Shown: piece after piece, positions 13,992 through 27,537 of the stretch
How the letters are laid out: each line of letters opens with the position of its first letter
Position numbering within the stretch: the first letter of the stretch is position 1
Assembly (NCBI GenBank): GCA_012295275.1
Contig: CM022667.1
Span: 22,264,672-22,328,671 of the forward strand
Source of the DNA: Chrysomallon squamiferum
Taxonomy: Eukaryota; Mollusca; Gastropoda; Neomphalida; Peltospiridae
Reading direction: 5' to 3'
Length of the DNA: 64,000 bases
Made by a program: the position numbers and the translations under genes
The notes under the pieces: model-generated
The model's input: only the letters and a program-made list of their open reading frames with translations
The model's database searches: none
Told to the model about the DNA's origin: nothing

Positions 13992-16179
13992 CATAATCCA
14001 TAATGAATAAAATTTAGACTACAATCTGATGGGTTTTTTTCTTTCTGCTGGGTATAAATATATCTTAAAACACGGTAGATTATGTAATACAATCTGGATT
14101 TCGTGATTCTAATGTATTCTTTAGTTGTTTATCATTTTGATTCTAACAAAATATAACAGTAAGGAAAAATAAATCTGCTATATGCTTTTGAGTAGGTTTC
14201 TGATAAACTAAACTAAAAACACTTGTTAAAAACAAAAACAAAAAATTATTTTATTTGTTACTGATTTTATTATTATTATTTTTTTATTCTTTTCTTTTTA
14301 AATATAATGTATTGTAAAAAGTGAACTGGGGGCTAAACAATGAATGAATCAAAGTAAATTATCTCTGACTTTACATACTAAATACCCATTATATTCTTAT
14401 TTTTGTTTTTCTTTCATTTTATCAAATTAGTATTAGTGTAGCTTTTTGTAAAAGATTATTTGCAGTGCTGTTGTATCCATGTGATTATGATTTTTATATG
14501 TGAATGTGTATGTATGTATGTTACAAGTATGGATATGTATAATTGTAAATAGTAATGAGAATAATACGAGGTAAATGTCTCCTCTACTTTTTGAATTGCA
14601 GGTCTCCCTATACTAGTGAAAAACAAGAAAGAAAGAAGACAAATCTGTTTCTAGTTCTTTCTAGTTTTGAATAACTTACAATAAAAAATACACATCATTG
14701 TTATATATTTTACAATAATAAAACCATATTGATTACTTAAAGGAACTGATATTGCAATATGTACTAAATTTGGATATGTCAGTAAACAAATAAATAAAGT
14801 TTTTATCGTCATGATGATGTGAATAAATAGTTTAAGAAGATGATAGTTGAGGAGAATTATACAGGTTTACAGAGAGTTAGGAGCATTAGTATGCCAAGAA
14901 TGATAACAGTAGCCTCTGCGCTCTGTAAACATTATAGAAGATTGGGTTGAAGCATGCAAGGACAAATAATTATGGCTTCACAGGGTTTAGAAGATCACTG
15001 TCTGTATATGTGCATCTTACTGTATTCATAATAATAACAATAACAACAACAGCAATGACATAACAATAATTTAACACATTCTTCTTCTTCTTTGATGAAC
15101 TCTAATGAAGTAACTAGAAACAATAAAAATGTATGTGTATGTGTGTAACGAGACAGTGAAATAATAAAATATTTATACAAAGATTGTAATTATATAACTA
15201 TGTAATAATGAGAGTCATTTTTTAAATTCATAAATACATTAATATTAACAGATAAAGGAGACATACTACTCATTATTTTATGTTAAAAGATTCATGGGCA
15301 ACTTTCTGCAGTTATTCTCATCAGTCATTAGCAGTTGATATTTTGTTTTCACCTCTGCACAGACAGGATAACATGTATCAAGTTTTAGATAAACTTGTCG
15401 TAGGATGTTGACTGGAACGGGAGAAGAATGATGATGTTGATGATGATGAAATCAAGAGAATACACTGTGAGTTAATATGACAGCAATACGTTATAAAAGA
15501 GATAAAATACTACATAATCAAGAGTTAATCTTGTCACAGTTATAGAAATAATCAATTATTTTAAAGGACACTGGCAGATATTAATAAAGAACTATGAAAT
15601 AATTAAGCTAAGATGTGAAAAATAAGCAAACAATGTGGGTTCATTTAGTTAATACGAGGAAAATAGTTTTTTTTTTTTAGAGAAGACCTCTGTATCTTAT
15701 TTATCCATAAAGCTGATGATTTTCCTTACTGATGTGTTAACTGTCTAAGTTTTGGGAGCGGGTTGCAATTCACTGCTATCGCGTCATTAGTAGAATACTC
15801 AAGAGCACTGTAATTATTCCACTTTTCCTTACAATTAATGTCAGTTACTGGGGTATCGATGTCGACGTCTGTTTTTTCATTTTTCTGAGAATGTGCATAT
15901 TCCAGCTAATCTAAATGTAGTGCATATTCACACAAACACACACAACGTACGCACGCACTCTCACACACAAACACGTCCAAGAAATATGTATAACGTCTTT
16001 TATAATGTGTACATGTGTGTGCGTGGCTAGATGTACTGAGATTTCTCTTTTCTTACACATATCAGAATATTTTTTATTTAATTAGTGATATTAAATTATT
16101 ACATGCAAAAACCTAATAATAATATTTTTGGGATAGACTAAACAAAAATGTTATTTACTAAGTTTACAATATTATTATT

Positions 16180-16599
16180 ATTATTTCGTGTTGATGACGC
16201 ACGAGGCCGATAGTAAACTTTTTTCGCTCTTTCTTGATCGGCTGGTTTCGAGATGCGCAGACAGCATAGCGCGCAGTCGACACTGGAACGGTGGATATAT
16301 CTGGATTAACTGTAGACAACGTCCAAAGTGATAAACATCATTTATGAGATCCAAAGGACAATTTCAGATTTTATGCATTGTCCCCAGTTATTGGGTGTAC
16401 ATCTGTCCACATCGATATGTTATTTTGTTTTGGACTTTTTGGTAAGTTCCCCAGAACGTGCTAGTGTCAAACAGTACCGTGATTTTCGCTATGTACTTCC
16501 GGTATCAAAATCCATGTTGATATTTTTAAAGATCGAAATTATTAATATATTTATTTTCGTTTCCAGCACTTTTATTGTATAACACAGTCGTCGCCAACG
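16180..16599 (+). promoter_or_regulatory. Candidate promoter and 5' noncoding exon 1
   Basis: This patch is richer in G+C and CpG than anything downstream for tens of kilobases (GATGCGCAGACAGC, AGCGCGCAGTCGAC). It ends in a near-consensus splice donor, CCAACG|GTAAGTAG, with GT at 16600-16601. CpG depletion begins immediately after it and lasts to the end of the window, as expected if transcription with gene-body methylation starts here. I infer a first exon joined to the exon containing the ATG at 42276, across an intron of about 25.6 kb. The transcription start cannot be placed. A 84-codon frame at 16328-16582 is not conserved-looking. It could instead belong to an unrelated transcript. Confidence 0.4.
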
Positions 16600-17847
16600 G
16601 TAAGTAGTTTAAAATACGAGTTTTCAGCATAATATAACTTCATATAAAGCTTTATCATTTATCATGATAAATAAAACGAACTACTCATAACTCAACTACT
16701 GAACTAGCATTTCAAAGTAGTGTAGGCTATATCATATATTTATGTTACTACTACTAGTATGTAATTATTTTGATAATTTTCAGAACACTAAATCATTTCC
16801 GTTATCATATATTATAATTAATGTTTATACCTGCTATTTTTACTTTTTACTTTTTTATTGTCAATACATGCTGCTTTATATGTAAATTATTATTATGACC
16901 TGTCGAACGTCAGTAATATAGTTTTGAAATTATTATTAACGCTTAAATTATAATTTATATGCACGTATTATCAATACATTCTACAGAGTTAATGAATTTT
17001 TAATATTATTATTATTTTATACATATATATAAAGAATGAGAGAGAGAGCGCTTCAGATTAGTAATACTTTTTAAGCATAAATAGAATTATCATAAAAACA
17101 GGACAAATCTACCTAATGGATTTGCATTTTGTGTGAAAAATGTTATTTAATCATACTTAATTGCTGCCATTTGACCAATGTAAAGCTTGAATCATGATGT
17201 GTCTCTACTGACAGATTTATAGCTATAGTTTTTGTGGATGGCAGAAGAAACTTTACAGCAAAAATACAAACAAACAAAAAACAACAATAAACAAATATAT
17301 ATGTATAAATTGTGGTTTCAAGATGTTTGTAAATGTACACCTTTGTTATTAACTAATACCTCAGAGAGTGTAAAAAATAAATAAATGAAAAGCCCCTTAA
17401 ACACAATTTAACTTGCAAATATGCAAATATGCAAAATTTATTTCATATCACTAAGGGAGAAACTAATATTTCTTTTAAATAAAAAATAAAAGTCATATGG
17501 TTCTGTTTTGCAAGGTTATTATTAACATTATAGTTGTGAACAGAAAAATAATTATATAAACATCATTGATGTACAAAAGAATTTACAAAAATATTGTTTA
17601 AAAAAGAATATGCTATTTCAGTTACACTTTCTTGTTAATAATCTGACTGGTAATTAATTAGAGATGAATAACCACTATTGTGAAAAAGATACAAGAGTAA
17701 ATATAAAAGTTGGATTATTTAAATTAAAAGTGACACATATGATACCGACAATCCAAATATGTATTTATTTATAATTATACAATTTTTAAATGAAAACATT
17801 GGCAATAATCATAAAAGGAGAATTTATGTATAGTTTTTATGAGATAT

Positions 17848-18143
17848 TTGATCATATAGTGGGAAATTAAAAAAATAAATATAATAAATAAAACTACAAC
17901 CCACTTAGACAACAAGATCTGAATAGAAAAAGTAAATTGAAATCCCTTTTGCAGCATTTTCAGACAAAAGTTATTTTCAGTCTGTCCACACTGATTTGAT
18001 CATCTAATGGGAAACTAAAAAAAATAAAAAAAATAAATAAATAAAACTACAACCCACCGAGATTTGAATAGAAAAAGTAAATTGAAATCCATTTTGCAGT
18101 ATATTCAGACAAGAATTATTTTTAATCTGTCCACACTGATTTT
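17848..18143 (+). repeat. Tandem duplication, two units of ~148 bp
   Basis: Unit 1 (17848-17996) and unit 2 (17997-18143) share TTGATCATNTANTGGGAAA, an A/T-rich stretch, AAAACTACAACCCAC, GAATAGAAAAAGTAAATTGA and CTGTCCACACTGATTT. The units differ by substitutions and small indels. No coding capacity is visible. Confidence 0.85.
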
Positions 18144-19283
18144 GATTTTTGGTACATGTCATATTAGCAAAAGAAAAGACTAATTCAAGCTATTCACAAT
18201 AGACATGATCATTTATCCATAATATAACAGTGAGTTACGTTATCAAAACTATTATCTGTGTGTTTATACACTGATCATAGGTTAACAAAACAGATATTAC
18301 TTTAGAAAACTGATAGCTACATTTCTTCACATATTCTCAGAAAAACTTATGCTGTTTGGCAATTCTTTATCTTTGCATTAGGCAATTTTCTGTCCTGGCA
18401 AATGTTTTATACAAGATTTATCGCAAATTACTTTCCTGTTTCTGTGAATGTGCTCGTAAAAGAATCTTTGCTGTACCTCAAAACAAGTATATATGCTTTA
18501 TCATTATATAAAAAAATTTGATACTAATTAGTTATATTCCTTTCTTTTTTTTGTAAAAATAAAATAAAAACATCATTGGAAGATTCAATTTACCAATAAA
18601 ACTTCTTTTCTTTTCTTTTTTTAACTTGGTAATAGATAACTAAATGGAAATTAAATTTGGCTGCCAAATATTGTTTTTTGCCTGTTTGAATAAGTCCAAG
18701 CCATGCTCTAGATGTTGTTAAAATTATTATTTATTTAACTTTTTTATTATTATTATTTTTTTTATTAACATTTATATTGGTGGCTGGTACCAAATATGTT
18801 ATTCATTATCAGCCTGATTGTTTCTTTAAACTGTTTTTGATATTTTGGCTTCAGTGAGGTTAAATAAAAATGTTACTGGTTATATAAACTAGTGTTATTA
18901 AATTTTATGGTCTATTTGTAACCCAGTGCTGCTTGCATCATCATAATTGTTTGAGAACAGGAATAAAGTAAATATATATATATAATAACAACTTTTAAAA
19001 GTTTGTAAAATGCATTCCATCCCCCCAAAAAAATCTTAATATGCAATGAAGAGATATTTTTCTATGATTTACTTCTTTTTGAAAGCTAGTTGGTGATAAA
19101 GCAGCATTAATAAATATAATCAATCAGTTTAGTATTCAAACTATGTTGTTTACTGATAACAGTCACTGACCCAGCTTACTATTCCCTTCCCATGAGCATG
19201 ATAGCAGAGCTCCAGACAGATCAGTTTGGTCAGCTTGCTATTGATGCAAATCACTGTGTTGCTTAATCCTCATTTACATGCCT

Positions 19284-19291
19284 GTCTAGAC
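19284..19291. promoter_or_regulatory. Palindromic Smad-binding element candidate
   Basis: GTCTAGAC within the 10-base palindrome TGTCTAGACA, the classical palindromic site bound by Smad3/Smad4. It lies in a GC-richer island (19.15-19.40 kb) with further CAGAC/GTCTG half sites. Function is inferred from the motif only. Confidence 0.35.
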
Positions 19292-19794
19292 AGGTGACCT
19301 CAGAAGACCTCTAGTTGGTTGATATCTGGTCAGTCAGGTCATTGGCAGCCAGACTAAACCAGATTTTACATCTGTCTTAATATGCTGTGATAACATTTTG
19401 GGTGGAGGAGTTTGAATTAATATCCCCTGATCAGTTTATAGGCTTAATATAAATTAATTAGATATGAGAAGGTTAGATAATGTATTAAAAAAATAAAGGT
19501 TATTGTTTGAATAGGAACAAAAGGAATAAATCTGAGTAAATCCTTTATAAATACTGTTATTTATTAGGTTTTCTTTTTAGTTTTTAAATATATTTCAAGA
19601 GACATGTTTTAATTTTGTAATTATGTATTGTTAATGATTTCAGATTTTTAAATACAAAGTAATTTGAATAATTTTTCATTGTGACACTATCAGTATATCT
19701 ATGTAGGGATTAACTGTTTACCATTTTATTTTTTAAGTTGCCAAAACTATATATCAGGACAAAATAGACTTTAAGTTCTAACACAGTGAATAAC

Positions 19795-19820
19795 AAAAAA
19801 AAAAAAAAAAAAAAAAAAAA
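19795..19820. repeat. Poly(A) run
   Basis: 26 consecutive A residues. A shorter run of about 15 A lies near 20897. Confidence 0.95.
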
Positions 19821-21003
19821 AGAAAAGGAAAGAAATAATAATAAATTGAAATAAATAAAAAATAATATAGTGAGCAGTATAGATGTAAATAACAATTAAT
19901 TTATCAAAGTAAAAATAGTTCTTTCAGAACTAAAAAAAATTGAAATTTATCTAGCAATATCTTACCACTGATTATACTGATATGGCTATAATCTATAATT
20001 ATCAGTTTTGTTTTTAAAATTTTATGTATTTTTTTAATAAGTAACATAGACTCTCAAATTTTAAAATATTTCTTTAATTCAGCAATTATCAGTACATTGT
20101 GTATAACATTGTAATGATCTGATTGTCATCAGGTAAAAGGTCAGATCACTCCACCATAATAATTTGTGGATAAAATATCTTTTTAATTCATCATTATAAA
20201 TCAAATATATTACTGGTGCTTTCTTATTTAATATTTAAATAATGTTTTTGAAATAAATTGCTGGTTTTTAATATTTCAGCTTAAAATTATATATAGAACT
20301 TGTCATATTGGATCTGACAATATTTTCATGAAGCAAGAATCAAGATTTAGTATGTTTTCATAAAGCTCTTGGCAGGTGTGTTTTATATAATTAATGTAAA
20401 ATGTTTGTGATAGATTATAATATGTAGATAGATTATCAGAAGAAGAGAAAAATATAAATAATTATGATAAATTAATCAGATTTAATGTTTCTAAAATGCT
20501 TTTTCCTGAATTTTGAAATTTCCTAGAGTAATTGTTTTAAATTTTTCTTTTCAATGATGACAGTAAGGAAATATCACATAAATAATTATATGGGTAGTGA
20601 TTAGATATGCACTTTTCTTGGATGTGGCTTATGCACTTCACTTCATTCTGTCCCATACATTTCATTCACTCAAATGTTTATGGCCCATGCATTGTACCTA
20701 CTGATGTCCCTATACAGACATGGGTATTTTGCACAAAACCCATTAAGTGCAGGGCATTGATTTTTATATGCATTTACACAGCAGAAACCCTATTTCCTTG
20801 CCATTGTAAGATACCAGATACATTAAAAATAATGAGTTCTGCAAATCCTATGGCCAGGAAGTTTAAATTTATTACACAAAATCTTAAAATATTTAAAAAA
20901 AAAAAAAAAAAATTCTGTTTTAGAAAAAAAGAAAAATAGAAGTCCCTCTCCAAATTTAATTTTGCAACAATGTTTTACAACAATGGTCTGCTTACATTTG
21001 CAT

Positions 21004-21011
21004 GTCTAGAC
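21004..21011. promoter_or_regulatory. Palindromic Smad-binding element candidate
   Basis: GTCTAGAC in the context CATGTCTAGACAGTGTC. Confidence 0.3.
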
Positions 21012-21799
21012 AGTGTCAAGACAAAAATGATCTATTCTTTCATAAGAGCTGACACAATCCTTTGAGTTTATACTATAAGAGATATTATTACGTGCCCTGC
21101 TGTTAACAAGTGGTAATGCTGTGAAATGCTGCTTTAATTGACATAAATAAAAAAACATTAGTTTGACAGAAAAATGTGCTATACATGTTTATATTAAAGG
21201 ATGTGTACATTGTAATCAACCAGGTATTATTGAAATTTCCTTCAGAAGATTTCATTTCCAGGTAAACTGTCTAATAAATAAACTATTTTTCAGAGAATAA
21301 TAAATCTAATCAGGATGATTTGGATTAAAATTGACTTTTCACCTGGTTTGAAATGAAATATAATTCTAAATCGCACATGTAATTCCTGAAATGCATGTAA
21401 AATATTGAATTAATAGTAACATAATTTAGTAACTCAGTATAAGAATATTAAAAAATAAATTGAAATCCTAAACCCCCATCCCACAAGAAAAAAAACCAAC
21501 ATTATTATGACAACAGTTATTTGTCAAGATTTCACAAGGATTGGGCATATAAGGCCTACAATGTAGCACATGAAATAAAAAATTACTGGAAAAGTTAGCT
21601 TGTAAAAAATGCTTTCTTTCATATATCAGAAATAACAAATATTCTAATTAACTTTGGTTTTTATCAGTTTTCAGCCAAAAGGATATATTCAAAAGAATTC
21701 TTTCTCATTTAATCAGAACTGCAAATAGCATTAAATAAAAACTTTATTTATTCTTATAATATATATTTTGAAACAAACATTAGCAACAAGAACAACAAC

Positions 21800-21842
<43 letters not shown>
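21800..21842. repeat. (CA)n microsatellite
   Basis: CA run preceded by a short CAA repeat. Confidence 0.95.
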
Positions 21843-21845
<3 letters not shown>

Positions 21846-23290
21846 CACACATACTGACTTGTTTGCTAGAAATCTCTCTTTGTGTTCCATTCATATAGAT
21901 TAGGCTATAATGTTGAAAAGTCTAGAAAGGCTGAGGCTCCAATCTCTATCCTTACTAATTGCCAGAAATGAAACTAATCATATAATTTTATTTCTGATTA
22001 TTCTGCAATATATAATATGTATTAATTGTGAAATAAATAAACGAAAAAGAAAAGTATATGTTTATTCTTAAGGAACAATCATTCTAAAACATCATAATAT
22101 ATGTTTTAATTTCCTTCTATTTCCTAATTTTTTAATTTTGTTTTTCTCAATCCATTATCCATCCAGAGAAGAAATATACCTAGAATAGAGGAGACACTGT
22201 TTTCTTCTCATTTATAAATGTTATCTTTTATTTCTTGCTGATAGTGTACAGAATAAGTTTCAAAATGCATTAGGAAACATTTGCCTGTTTCATGTTGCAG
22301 TCATAATTAAAATGTAAACAGTAAGGATTTTTAAGAAGAAAGAAAGAACATAAATAATTGTTTCTTCATAAAAGACTTATTACTTTTTAAATTTTTTTAA
22401 AGATAATATTAAAACAATTATATTCTTTTTTTCTTCTTTTTTTAGTTGAAAATGCATATTAGCCATAAATAATGTTGTCCAGAAAGTTGGTTTAAAATGC
22501 ATTCCACTTATTAATGTTGTATTTAATGGACATCAAAAGATGTGTTGTTAAACACTTAAGAATTAATTTTTAAACTTCTTACATGTTTGCAAAAACACTG
22601 TCTCTATAGTAAACCTAGTGTACTGCTTATAGTAAACCTAGCACATTTGTGTTAACAGTTGTCATTTAATTTGATCCAATTATTCCCTACTATGCACTGT
22701 CACTGCATTTCTTAGGAAAAGTAATTTAGAATAAAACAGAAACTCAACAAGAATAGTTACATATTAAACTCAGAAGTTCAAATGTTAATGTTTCAGCACA
22801 AATTAAAATATCTCTCCATTTTAGTGTTGCAGAAAAGTGAGTGGTACACTGGTGTAAGAGAAATCCCCCCAGATTTTTTAATTTTTATATTTCTCTTCAG
22901 TTTTCCCATCCATATAATATAACTTCACAATAATTAATTATAACCAATTAAATTCATAGATGGGAATATAATATTTACATATGCATTTTTCTCGTCCTAT
23001 GTACAAACATGTTCATGGATTTTGTTATTACCATGTTTATTCTTTTGCTAACAATTTTGAATTCCCTAATTTTTTTTCAATTTGTTTACTCTAAATGGTA
23101 CTGAAAGTTACTTATGTTGGAAAATATTCAAATGATATTGAGCAGAGTACATTTTGTGCAATGTCATTATGACATTAAATAATTTGAAGTGGTTAAATAA
23201 TTAGTTAAAAGACCTGTTGGTTAGATCTTGAGCAAGATATTGGTTTAATTTGTCTGAACCATTATTCAACCAAATGTAATTTTCATAATA

Positions 23291-23318
23291 CAAAAAAAAA
23301 AAAAAAAAAAAAAAAAAA
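23291..23318. repeat. Poly(A) run
   Basis: About 28 consecutive A residues. Confidence 0.95.
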
Positions 23319-24175
23319 TTACTAACTTTCTTTATAATTTCTTATTTGAGAAATAGTTTATCTTTTTTCCTTTTTGTTAATGTTATTTTCCCTATAATAA
23401 CTGAACGCATAACATTTGGTGTACAGAGTAACAAATTATAAATAGTAATATTGATGGTTATAGTAAATGGTATTGCTGCATAAGACCAACTTTTGAGTTA
23501 GTATATGATAAAGGGGAGGTGTCATGCACACTTTCAGTGTAATAATAGATTCTAGGAAAAAAGTCACAGGCAAAAGTCATAATTTTTAATTAAGATTAAG
23601 AAATATATTAGAAATGAAAGATAGATTAAACACATTTTGAGTTTTTTGTTAATGTTCTTTGATTTTTATGTTAGTGGATTAGGCAGATGTTCCACTCAAT
23701 ATCATGAAGAGATTCTGCCAATTACAAATTAGATCTTTTTAGGCATTTCCAGCACAACCATAAGGCTAACAATTACCCCATGCATACTATGATGATACAT
23801 TGAATATTTTACAAAACCATACATTTTGTAACTTTTTTTCTGTGATGTTTTTCCTATACTAAATTGTGACTTTTTTCCCATGACGTTTTCTCCAGTCACC
23901 TAATAATACTCAGTCAGAGCTAAATTCAGTTTCGAAGTAAAGTATATTTTTGTTGGGTTAAAGGTATACATGAAGGCATAAAGCATATGCAGTCAATTAA
24001 AAATAAAAATAAGAAAACTAGTTTTTATAGGCTTTGAATTCTCATCACTATAAAACAATTTCTTTGTATAAAAAACTTTGTTACTAATACAGGCCATCAA
24101 TAACTAACTGTAGATAAAAATAGAAATTAGACCAGGCCAATTGATTTTCAATTGTTCATCAGATAACTGCATGAG

Positions 24176-24207
24176 TTCTGGAATGTACTAAATGTTACAT
24201 TCCAGAA
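24176..24207. promoter_or_regulatory. Inverted pair of TEAD-like sites / hairpin
   Basis: TTCTGGAATGTA and its exact inverse TACATTCCAGAA are separated by 8 bases (24188-24195). Each arm contains ACATTCCA, the consensus for TEAD (MCAT) factors. Alternatively it is simply a 12-base stem-loop. Confidence 0.3.
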
Positions 24208-25150
24208 TATTTTTGTGAGAACCAATGTATCACATACGACTGAAGGCTGAATAGTGTAATTTGGTCAGATTCAGATGTAATCTTACCACTCTATTTTGTT
24301 TTTACTTTATTGATTATCAATGATTTAAGGTTTTTATGCAGTGCTGACAAGGAATTGTTATTATTATTATTATTATTTTAAATATTTAGAAGTTCTGTAG
24401 TGAAAGTTTTGTTCAGTTACCATATCAAAGCTCAGGAAAACATATTTATAAGGTAAACAAATTACAACAGATTTTGTTGTTTGTAAAATAATCATTTCTT
24501 TTTGATATTTCTACAATAAAGTTGTGTTAAAGACTTTCACGCGTAACATTTCCTTATTTACAATAGTTCTCTAATTATGTGTGATCATACTTATTACCTT
24601 AAGTGTAAGCTTAGTTCAACTGCAGTAGTTAAATGTATTTGAAAAGAACAGTTGAAAGAAACATGTTGAAATAACATTTAAATAGACAACTGGTATTAGG
24701 TTAACTCAAAATAATGATAAGCATTTAATGATAAATATTTACTTCTTTTTATAAATTTTGTTATTGAAAATAATTACGTAATTTATGCTAGGTTTATAAT
24801 CATTTCCTCAGTTACAAAACTATGGGAAAAGTTATTACCTTATAAATAGTATTATTTTAATTTTAAATAATGTTACCTCTTAAGCTAGGTTATGCAGTGT
24901 TGAGAATTAGGGCTCAGACATTATCAGCTGAAAAGAACATGGTCAAGTTAGGTGACAAATATTTTATTATGTCAGGCAAGACCTATTTCTGCTGGTGCTT
25001 TTGAGGGTTTTTAATTTTTGATTTTGCCAAGTAGACAGTACCTGAGGCATTGTGTGTATACTATTAAGGAATAACTCTGGTCTGGTGTCTATTATAAACA
25101 GATATTGATCAGGTTTACTTGTCAGTGACTAATCACAGTGTATCCTGCAT

Positions 25151-25158
25151 GTCTAGAC
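25151..25158. promoter_or_regulatory. Palindromic Smad-binding element candidate
   Basis: GTCTAGAC in the longer palindrome CATGTCTAGACATG, inside the GC-richer island at 24.89-25.32 kb. Confidence 0.35.
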
Positions 25159-25698
25159 ATGTTATACTAGTATTTAATTGTTTAACAGTCAGTGTGTCAC
25201 AAAACCACTTGCCCACAACACTGATTCAGCTTTGTCTAGTTGCTTTGACCTTTCTTAGCTGATGTCAAAATTGTGTTAGATTACACCTAACATGTCTGGC
25301 ATCCACAAGTAATTATAAATTGCAGCAAATGGAAAATAATTTAATATACATCCTGAAGTTTATTTCAAGCAAAATGCCTTCAGGATTGGCAGTTTTTGCC
25401 GCAGCACATTACATGTACATGTACAAGCTCACAGGCTTTGGAAGAATTCCAGTTTTCTTCTTAGCAGAAAGAATGTTGCACTTGTAGTAGTGAAATGTAT
25501 TTAATGATTTGTGGGATTGGGTAAGATTGCATTTAACACGGTTAGGATTGGGTGGGTGAATTTTAAATACATACTTATATTATATAGGTTTATATTTGAA
25601 ATTACATTTTTTCTTATGATATATGACATCATTATTTATGCTAAAAAAAAATGGCCTACACCCAATTCACCTATTCACATTAGAAATAATGATAAAAT

Positions 25699-26290
25699 TA
25701 TAGGGTCATTCCGTGTCAAATCACCCAATGGTTTAAACCCGACCGTCTCAGATTTTTATGAAACTTGGTATACTTGTTGACTGGGATCCCACAGCACCAA
25801 ATCTGAAATACTAGCCCAATCAGACCAGTGGTGTGGGAGATACGGCCCACGGAATTTTGAGATTTTTGCCAAAAATGGGCGTGACCACCAACCTTAGAAC
25901 CCTCATATCTCAGGCAAAAGGCAAAATGACAAGGATACCAAATCTGCCATTTTTGTTTAGTTTGGAAAATATTGGAGTACTTTGACCTTTTGACCTTTGC
26001 TATGACCTTGAAATTGACCGTGTGGATCATGTGATCTTGAGATGACCTTTATTGAAATTTAATCTCCCACATGTTAACTAAAACATATAAAAGTTTCCTG
26101 GGTGTAATATTTTTTGTTTAGCCACAATATAGATTTAAAAAATGCACATACATGAAAATAACACCTTTTCAGCCATTAACATCTGATTAACTAAAACCTG
26201 AATGATCAATTCTGGATGCTAGGAATCACCATCTCTCTTGATCATCGAGTAAGACATTGTAGGCCTACATGTATGCATAAAGTTCACATA
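25699..26290 (+). repeat. Left terminal inverted repeat
   Basis: Left arm of the element. It contains four TGACCT hexamers (25983, 25991, 26003 and 26043), including TGACCTTGA, the complement of the extended TCAAGGTCA half site. An open frame on the minus strand through this arm is not a gene, because the arm is a noncoding repeat. Confidence 0.85.
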
Positions 26291-26355
26291 TAAAAGTTTC
26301 CTGGGTATAATATTTTTTGTTTAGCCATAATAGAGATTTAAAAAAATGCATACCT
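26083..26355 (+). repeat. Partial duplication inside the left arm
   Basis: The ~70 bases starting ATAAAAGTTTCCTGGGTGTA at about 26086 occur again at about 26288, just inside the arm boundary, with a few changes. The right arm lacks this second copy, so the duplication arose after or during the element's decay. Confidence 0.75.
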
Positions 26356-27204
26356 GCATGGATGATTGATACAATGCATTACAATGTACATTTTCTCTGA
26401 GACTAAAAACTCATCTTTGGAGTTAAAACCCACCTGACATGTCTGAAGGAATGCCTGAAGGATATGAAAAGATGCCAAATGGCATGACATGTTCTACACA
26501 ATCAGGCTCAAAGGATTAACAGGAAGTGATGCTTCAGGCAGGTCAGGAACTCCTTTAGATTCCCTGGTGCAATCCCCATTGAGCACATGGTAATTTGAAG
26601 TTTAAGACAAAGAAGTTTCTTCATCTGCATTTCTTTGACAATCTGAAGCTTTTTAAGTTGGACACAATGTCAGATGTTGATACATATACAATATTTTTAT
26701 TTCATAAAACCTATTAAATAATTGTATCATGTCATGTGGGCCTTGCCATTGGTTTTGAACAAGGCTTCAGTCAACAACAGTACAACCCAGTCTGAAATCA
26801 GACATCATCAAGTGATGTACTGCATAATGTATTTGTACACCCAGTCTTCGGCACAGAGTATGAACAAGGTCTACTTCACCTTAATAAACTGTGATTTATA
26901 CTTGAGAAGATTGACATAAATGCCCAAGACTTGTGGGCCTTTGGCAATAACACATGTATTCTGCTGCCATTTTATGACCTGCTTAATTTTACTGAAAGGG
27001 TTTCAGGATTTGATTTAATATTTAGGAAAGCACTGACTTTGTTCTATTGAATTGAAGGTGCAGGCCAATACTGAAAATCCTTATTTCTTCCAGAGCTAAC
27101 TGCAGCTTTAATTCTCCTGAAAATGTGTGTTATCAACACCATCATATCAAAAAGGAGTTGTTGCGAAGTGTATGGAAAACTGAGGAAATCGAACTCCTCA
27201 CTCT

Positions 27205-27537
27205 TTGAAGTGGGATCAAAACACGGGACATCAAGAGTATCATGAACAAGAACTTTTCATCAAATTTTCAACATTGCAGAAAAACTGTTGTCATCCCCTT
27301 AATCGCCACCCTGAGCAAGCACACACTAGATCTTTAAGAATTGTTAGCATGGGCACTTACAAATGCTTAGTAAATCCTCCAAAGACACTAGTGCCAGGAG
27401 ACAAGTTGTGCTGCGACTGTCTGATTACCCTTCAGAAATCAAAGGTCCTGCAGAGGATGGCTTTAGTATGGGTGGTATTACAATGGGAGAATTTGGTGAT
27501 AACTTGCCTAACAAACCGCTGGTTGTTGTTTCCCTAG
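27205..27537 (+). pseudogene. Remnant of a transposon-borne Cys-rich protein
   Basis: This 110-codon frame between the inverted repeats contains CCHPLNRHPEQAHTRSLRIV (residues about 28-47) and, after a short gap, LVPGDKLCCDC (about 62-72). The spacing CC-P-x3-H ... SLR ... PGxKLCxxC resembles a small zinc-binding module that I recall from repeat-encoded proteins of cnidarians and other invertebrates; this recall is not verified. An overlapping frame at 27363-27623 continues with PSEIKGPAEDGF, so a frameshift probably separates two parts of one ancient protein. No catalytic domain is recognised. The start codon is not meaningful. Confidence 0.4.

Larger units (their letters stand above)
1..16179. 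other. Upstream region without a supported gene
   Basis: I find no convincing exon in this stretch. The open frames are short, low in complexity or run through microsatellites. CpG dinucleotides are fairly common here (about 14 in the first 600 bases by hand count), unlike the DNA after 16.6 kb. The stretch holds many simple repeats, a dispersed repeat pair at 6.19 and 10.86 kb, a foldback at 7.73-7.90 kb and two possible hAT remnants. CpG-richer patches at about 440-560, 1430-1570, 7240-7430, 10.2-10.45 and 13.0-13.6 kb could be promoters or unmethylated spacer, but nothing in them decides this. Confidence 0.6.

Noticed and set aside
25716-26030. 104-codon minus-strand frame at 25.7-26.0 kb
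   Set aside because: It lies entirely within a transposon terminal inverted repeat; its mirror copy has indels that break the frame, so it is not a conserved protein.
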